Source: Sulfuricella sp.
Lineage (GTDB): Bacteria > Pseudomonadota > Gammaproteobacteria > Burkholderiales > Sulfuricellaceae
DNA: 6,954 nucleotides
NCBI GenBank assembly: GCA_019911785.1
Contig: JAIOJM010000209.1
Location: 1-6,954, forward strand
Reading direction: 5' to 3'
Shown: in pieces, positions 5,244 through 6,954 of the stretch
How positions within the stretch are numbered: position 1 is the first letter of the stretch
Layout of the letters: each line of letters opens with the position of its first letter
Position numbers and translations under genes: made by a program
Notes under the pieces: generated by a model
Database searches by the model: none
Told to the model about the DNA's origin: nothing
The model's input: the letters and a program-made list of their open reading frames with translations, nothing else

Positions 5244-6380
5244 GTGGAACGCGATCAAGCAGTCAAATTCATGCACGACCTGTTGCGGTTGATGCTGTCG
5301 AAGAAGGCCTCGGACCTGTTCATCACCGTCGACTTCCCGCCTGCCATCAAGGTGGACGGCAAGATGACGCCGGTTTCCAGCCAGAAACTGACGCCGCAGC
5401 ATACCAAGGAACTCGCGCGCGCGATCATGAACGACAAGCAGTCGGCCGAATTCGAGGCGAGCAAGGAGTGCAACTTCGCCATCAGTCCGGCGGACATCGG
5501 GCGCTTCCGCGTCAGCGCTTTTATCCAGCAGGGACGGATCGGCATGGTGCTGCGTACCATCACCACCGAGATTCCCAATTTCGACGACCTGGGGTTGCCT
5601 GGCGTGCTCAAGGACGTGGCGATGACCAAGCGCGGCCTGGTGGTTTTCGTCGGCGGCACCGGTTCGGGCAAGTCCACCTCCCTGGCGGCGATGATCGGCT
5701 ACCGCAACCAGAACAGCTACGGCCACATCATCACCATCGAGGACCCGGTCGAATACGTGCATCCGCACCTCAACTGCATCCTGACCCAGCGCGAAGTGGG
5801 TGTGGATACCGAGTCCTGGCAGGCGGCGCTGAAAAACACCCTGCGCCAGGCGCCGGACGTGATCCTGATCGGCGAGATCCGCGACCGCGAAACCATGGAA
5901 TACGCCATCGCCTTCGCCGAAACCGGCCACCTGTGCATGTCCACCCTGCATGCCAACAGCGCCAACCAGGCGCTCGACCGGATCATCAACTTCTTTCCCG
6001 AGGAACGGCGCCAGCAGCTGCTGATGGACCTGTCCCTCAACCTCAAGGCGTTCGTGTCGCAGCGCCTCATCCTCAAGACCGGCGGCAAGGGACGGGTGGC
6101 GGCGGTCGAGATCATGCTCAACTCGCCACTGATTGCCGATCTGATTTTCAAGGGCGAGGTCCACGAGATCAAGGAGATCATGGCCAAGTCCAACGAACTC
6201 GGCATGATCACTTTCGATCAGGCGTTGTTCAAGCTCTACGAGGCCGATCTGATCAGCTACGAAGATGCGCTCAGAAACGCCGATTCGGTCAACGACCTGC
6301 GCCTCAAGATCAAGCTCCATGGCAAGGCCGCCAAGGATGCCAATCTGATGGATGGCCTGGAACATCTGGATATTGTTTAG
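5244..6380 (+). CDS. pilU: PilT-dependent retraction ATPase PilU
   Basis: PilU is the PilT paralogue that boosts retraction force and in studied species works through PilT. The 378-aa protein has KKASDLFIT (20-28), Walker A GGTGSGKST (137-145, Gly where PilT has Pro), Asp box ITIEDPVEY (163-171), Walker B DVILIGEIRD with Glu211, and His box ETGHLCMSTLHA with His229 and His236. PilT's AIRNLIRE is replaced by PLIADLIFKGEVHEIKEIM and the C-terminus is longer (DLRLKIKLHGKAAKDAN...), both typical of PilU. Translation starts at a GTG, preceded by AGGGAG at 5233-5238 with five bases between. Its TAG stop blends into a heptad repeat. Confidence 0.97.
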   Translation: MERDQAVKFMHDLLRLMLSKKASDLFITVDFPPAIKVDGKMTPVSSQKLTPQHTKELARAIMNDKQSAEFEASKECNFAISPADIGRFRVSAFIQQGRIGMVLRTITTEIPNFDDLGLPGVLKDVAMTKRGLVVFVGGTGSGKSTSLAAMIGYRNQNSYGHIITIEDPVEYVHPHLNCILTQREVGVDTESWQAALKNTLRQAPDVILIGEIRDRETMEYAIAFAETGHLCMSTLHANSANQALDRIINFFPEERRQQLLMDLSLNLKAFVSQRLILKTGGKGRVAAVEIMLNSPLIADLIFKGEVHEIKEIMAKSNELGMITFDQALFKLYEADLISYEDALRNADSVNDLRLKIKLHGKAAKDANLMDGLEHLDIV

Positions 6381-6415
6381 CTGTGAGCTGTGAGCTGTGA
6401 GCGGTCAGCTTTCAG
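6381..6415. repeat. Heptad tandem repeat after pilU
   Basis: Three exact CTGTGAG units (6381-6401) are followed by two degenerate ones, CGGTCAG (6402-6408) and CTTTCAG (6409-6415). The seven bases before (TGTTTAG, including the pilU stop) also resemble the unit. Short heptamer arrays of this sort occur between genes in many bacteria and can vary in copy number; no function can be read from the sequence. Confidence 0.75.
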
Positions 6416-6459
6416 CCTGTTGTGCGGCTTTGCCGCGTGTATTTTAGACCGCTGACCGC
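6401..6459. repeat. Inverted repeat with inner hairpin before the ligase gene
   Basis: GCGGTCAGC (6401-6409) and GCTGACCGC (6451-6459) are perfect 9-bp inverted copies. Between them GCGGC-TTT-GCCGC (6424-6436) makes a small inner hairpin. The right arm ends one base before the ligase ATG at 6461. It may end the pilTU transcript or mask the next translation start; there is no clear T-run directly after either stem, so it is not called as a terminator. Confidence 0.55.
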
Positions 6460-6460
6460 C

Positions 6461-6954
6461 ATGGCCAACCTCGCCGGCTTGCTCGAACAACACTGCGCTA
6501 ATCCGCAAGCCATCCTTTATCGCCAGCATCTCGACGGTGTCTGGCGCGACTTTTCCGCTCATGAGGTGATGGCCCTGGCGGCTCGCTGGCAGCAGGCCTT
6601 CCGTAGCGCGGGTTATGAACCGGGCGACCGCGTGGCGCTGTGCCTGAGGAATGGCGTCGACTGGGTGGCGATCGATCAGGCGGCGCTGGGCCTGGGCCTG
6701 GTGGTGGTGCCGCTGTATGCGGACGACAACCCGGAAAACCTGGCCTGGTGCCTGAACGACTCCGGCGCGCACCTGCTGGTGCTGGAAAATTCCCGCCTGC
6801 TCGACGCCCTGACCCGGGCGATGCCCGCCCTTCCCGCCATCATCTGCCTGCATGGAGACGCGCCCGCCCCGGCCATCCCCGTTAGCCGCTGGCTGCCCGA
6901 AAACGGCGGCTCGTTCGAGGCGTTGGAGCTGGACGAAAACACGCTCGCCACCCT
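6461..6954 (+). CDS. AMP-dependent synthetase / acyl-CoA ligase, N-terminal part
   Basis: The frame is open from ATG 6461 to the window edge (164 full codons) and is cut off there. It matches the N-terminal portion of ANL-superfamily enzymes, most like long-chain fatty-acid-CoA ligases: an opening tyrosine-containing strand (AILYRQHLDGVWRDFSAHEV), GYEPGDRVALCLRNGVDWV (51-69), ALGLGLVVVPLYADDNPE (75-92), then LNDSGAHLLVLEN (98-110). The last codons, LDENTLAT, sit exactly where the family runs into the ATP-binding loop (YTSGTTG-like), which would lie just past the edge. Such enzymes form an acyl-adenylate and usually transfer it to CoA. The substrate cannot be told from this part. No Shine-Dalgarno sequence is visible before the ATG; an in-frame GTG at 6437 is an alternative start, also without one. 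Confidence 0.88.
   Translation, partial: MANLAGLLEQHCANPQAILYRQHLDGVWRDFSAHEVMALAARWQQAFRSAGYEPGDRVALCLRNGVDWVAIDQAALGLGLVVVPLYADDNPENLAWCLNDSGAHLLVLENSRLLDALTRAMPALPAIICLHGDAPAPAIPVSRWLPENGGSFEALELDENTLAT

Noticed and set aside
5220..6365. 381-codon open frame antisense to pilU
   Set aside because: The plus strand carries an intact PilU with every motif; the antisense protein (rich in H, D, G, Q, R) is what GC-rich codon bias produces.

Overview
The window looks like a chromosome segment of a type IV-piliated betaproteobacterium, perhaps Nitrosomonadales/Gallionellales-like. That assignment is inferred from gene order and GC-rich codon use, not from a search. The core is a conserved proteobacterial neighbourhood. 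On the minus strand, reading right to left, lie yggS (PLP homeostasis), proC (proline synthesis), yggT (membrane protein), yggU (DUF167) and a short coupled ORF. On the plus strand, diverging from yggS, lie pilT and pilU (twitching-motility ATPases), followed by the 5' part of an AMP-forming acyl-CoA synthetase-like gene that runs off the right edge.

Region by region: 1-175 is a small element bounded by perfect 19-bp inverted repeats. Bases 190-1131 carry two minus-strand accessory genes, a DUF2442 protein and a cold-shock-domain/DUF1294 membrane protein. This block is flanked by a 36-bp direct repeat (34 of 36 identical) at 190-225 and 1325-1360. It is less GC-rich to the eye than the rest and looks like an insertion downstream of yggU. 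Bases 1267-2364 hold the 74-aa ORF, yggU and yggT, which are tightly packed. Two large palindromic repeats of one family fill the yggT-proC and proC-yggS gaps. Only 36 bp separate the divergent yggS and pilT start codons. The pilU-ligase gap holds a heptad tandem repeat and an inverted repeat that ends one base before the ligase start codon.

How the genes work together: PilT and PilU are the paired retraction motors of type IV pili, and the rest of the pilus machinery is outside the window. YggS, ProC, YggT and YggU form a long-conserved neighbourhood linking amino-acid/PLP metabolism with poorly characterised proteins. I do not see a new multi-gene defence or metabolic system. The least ordinary signals are non-coding: (i) the yggT and proC leaders are collinear with each other from start codon through ribosome-binding site into the palindromes, and (ii) the direct repeat supplies the 3' coding ends of two unrelated short genes in two different reading frames.
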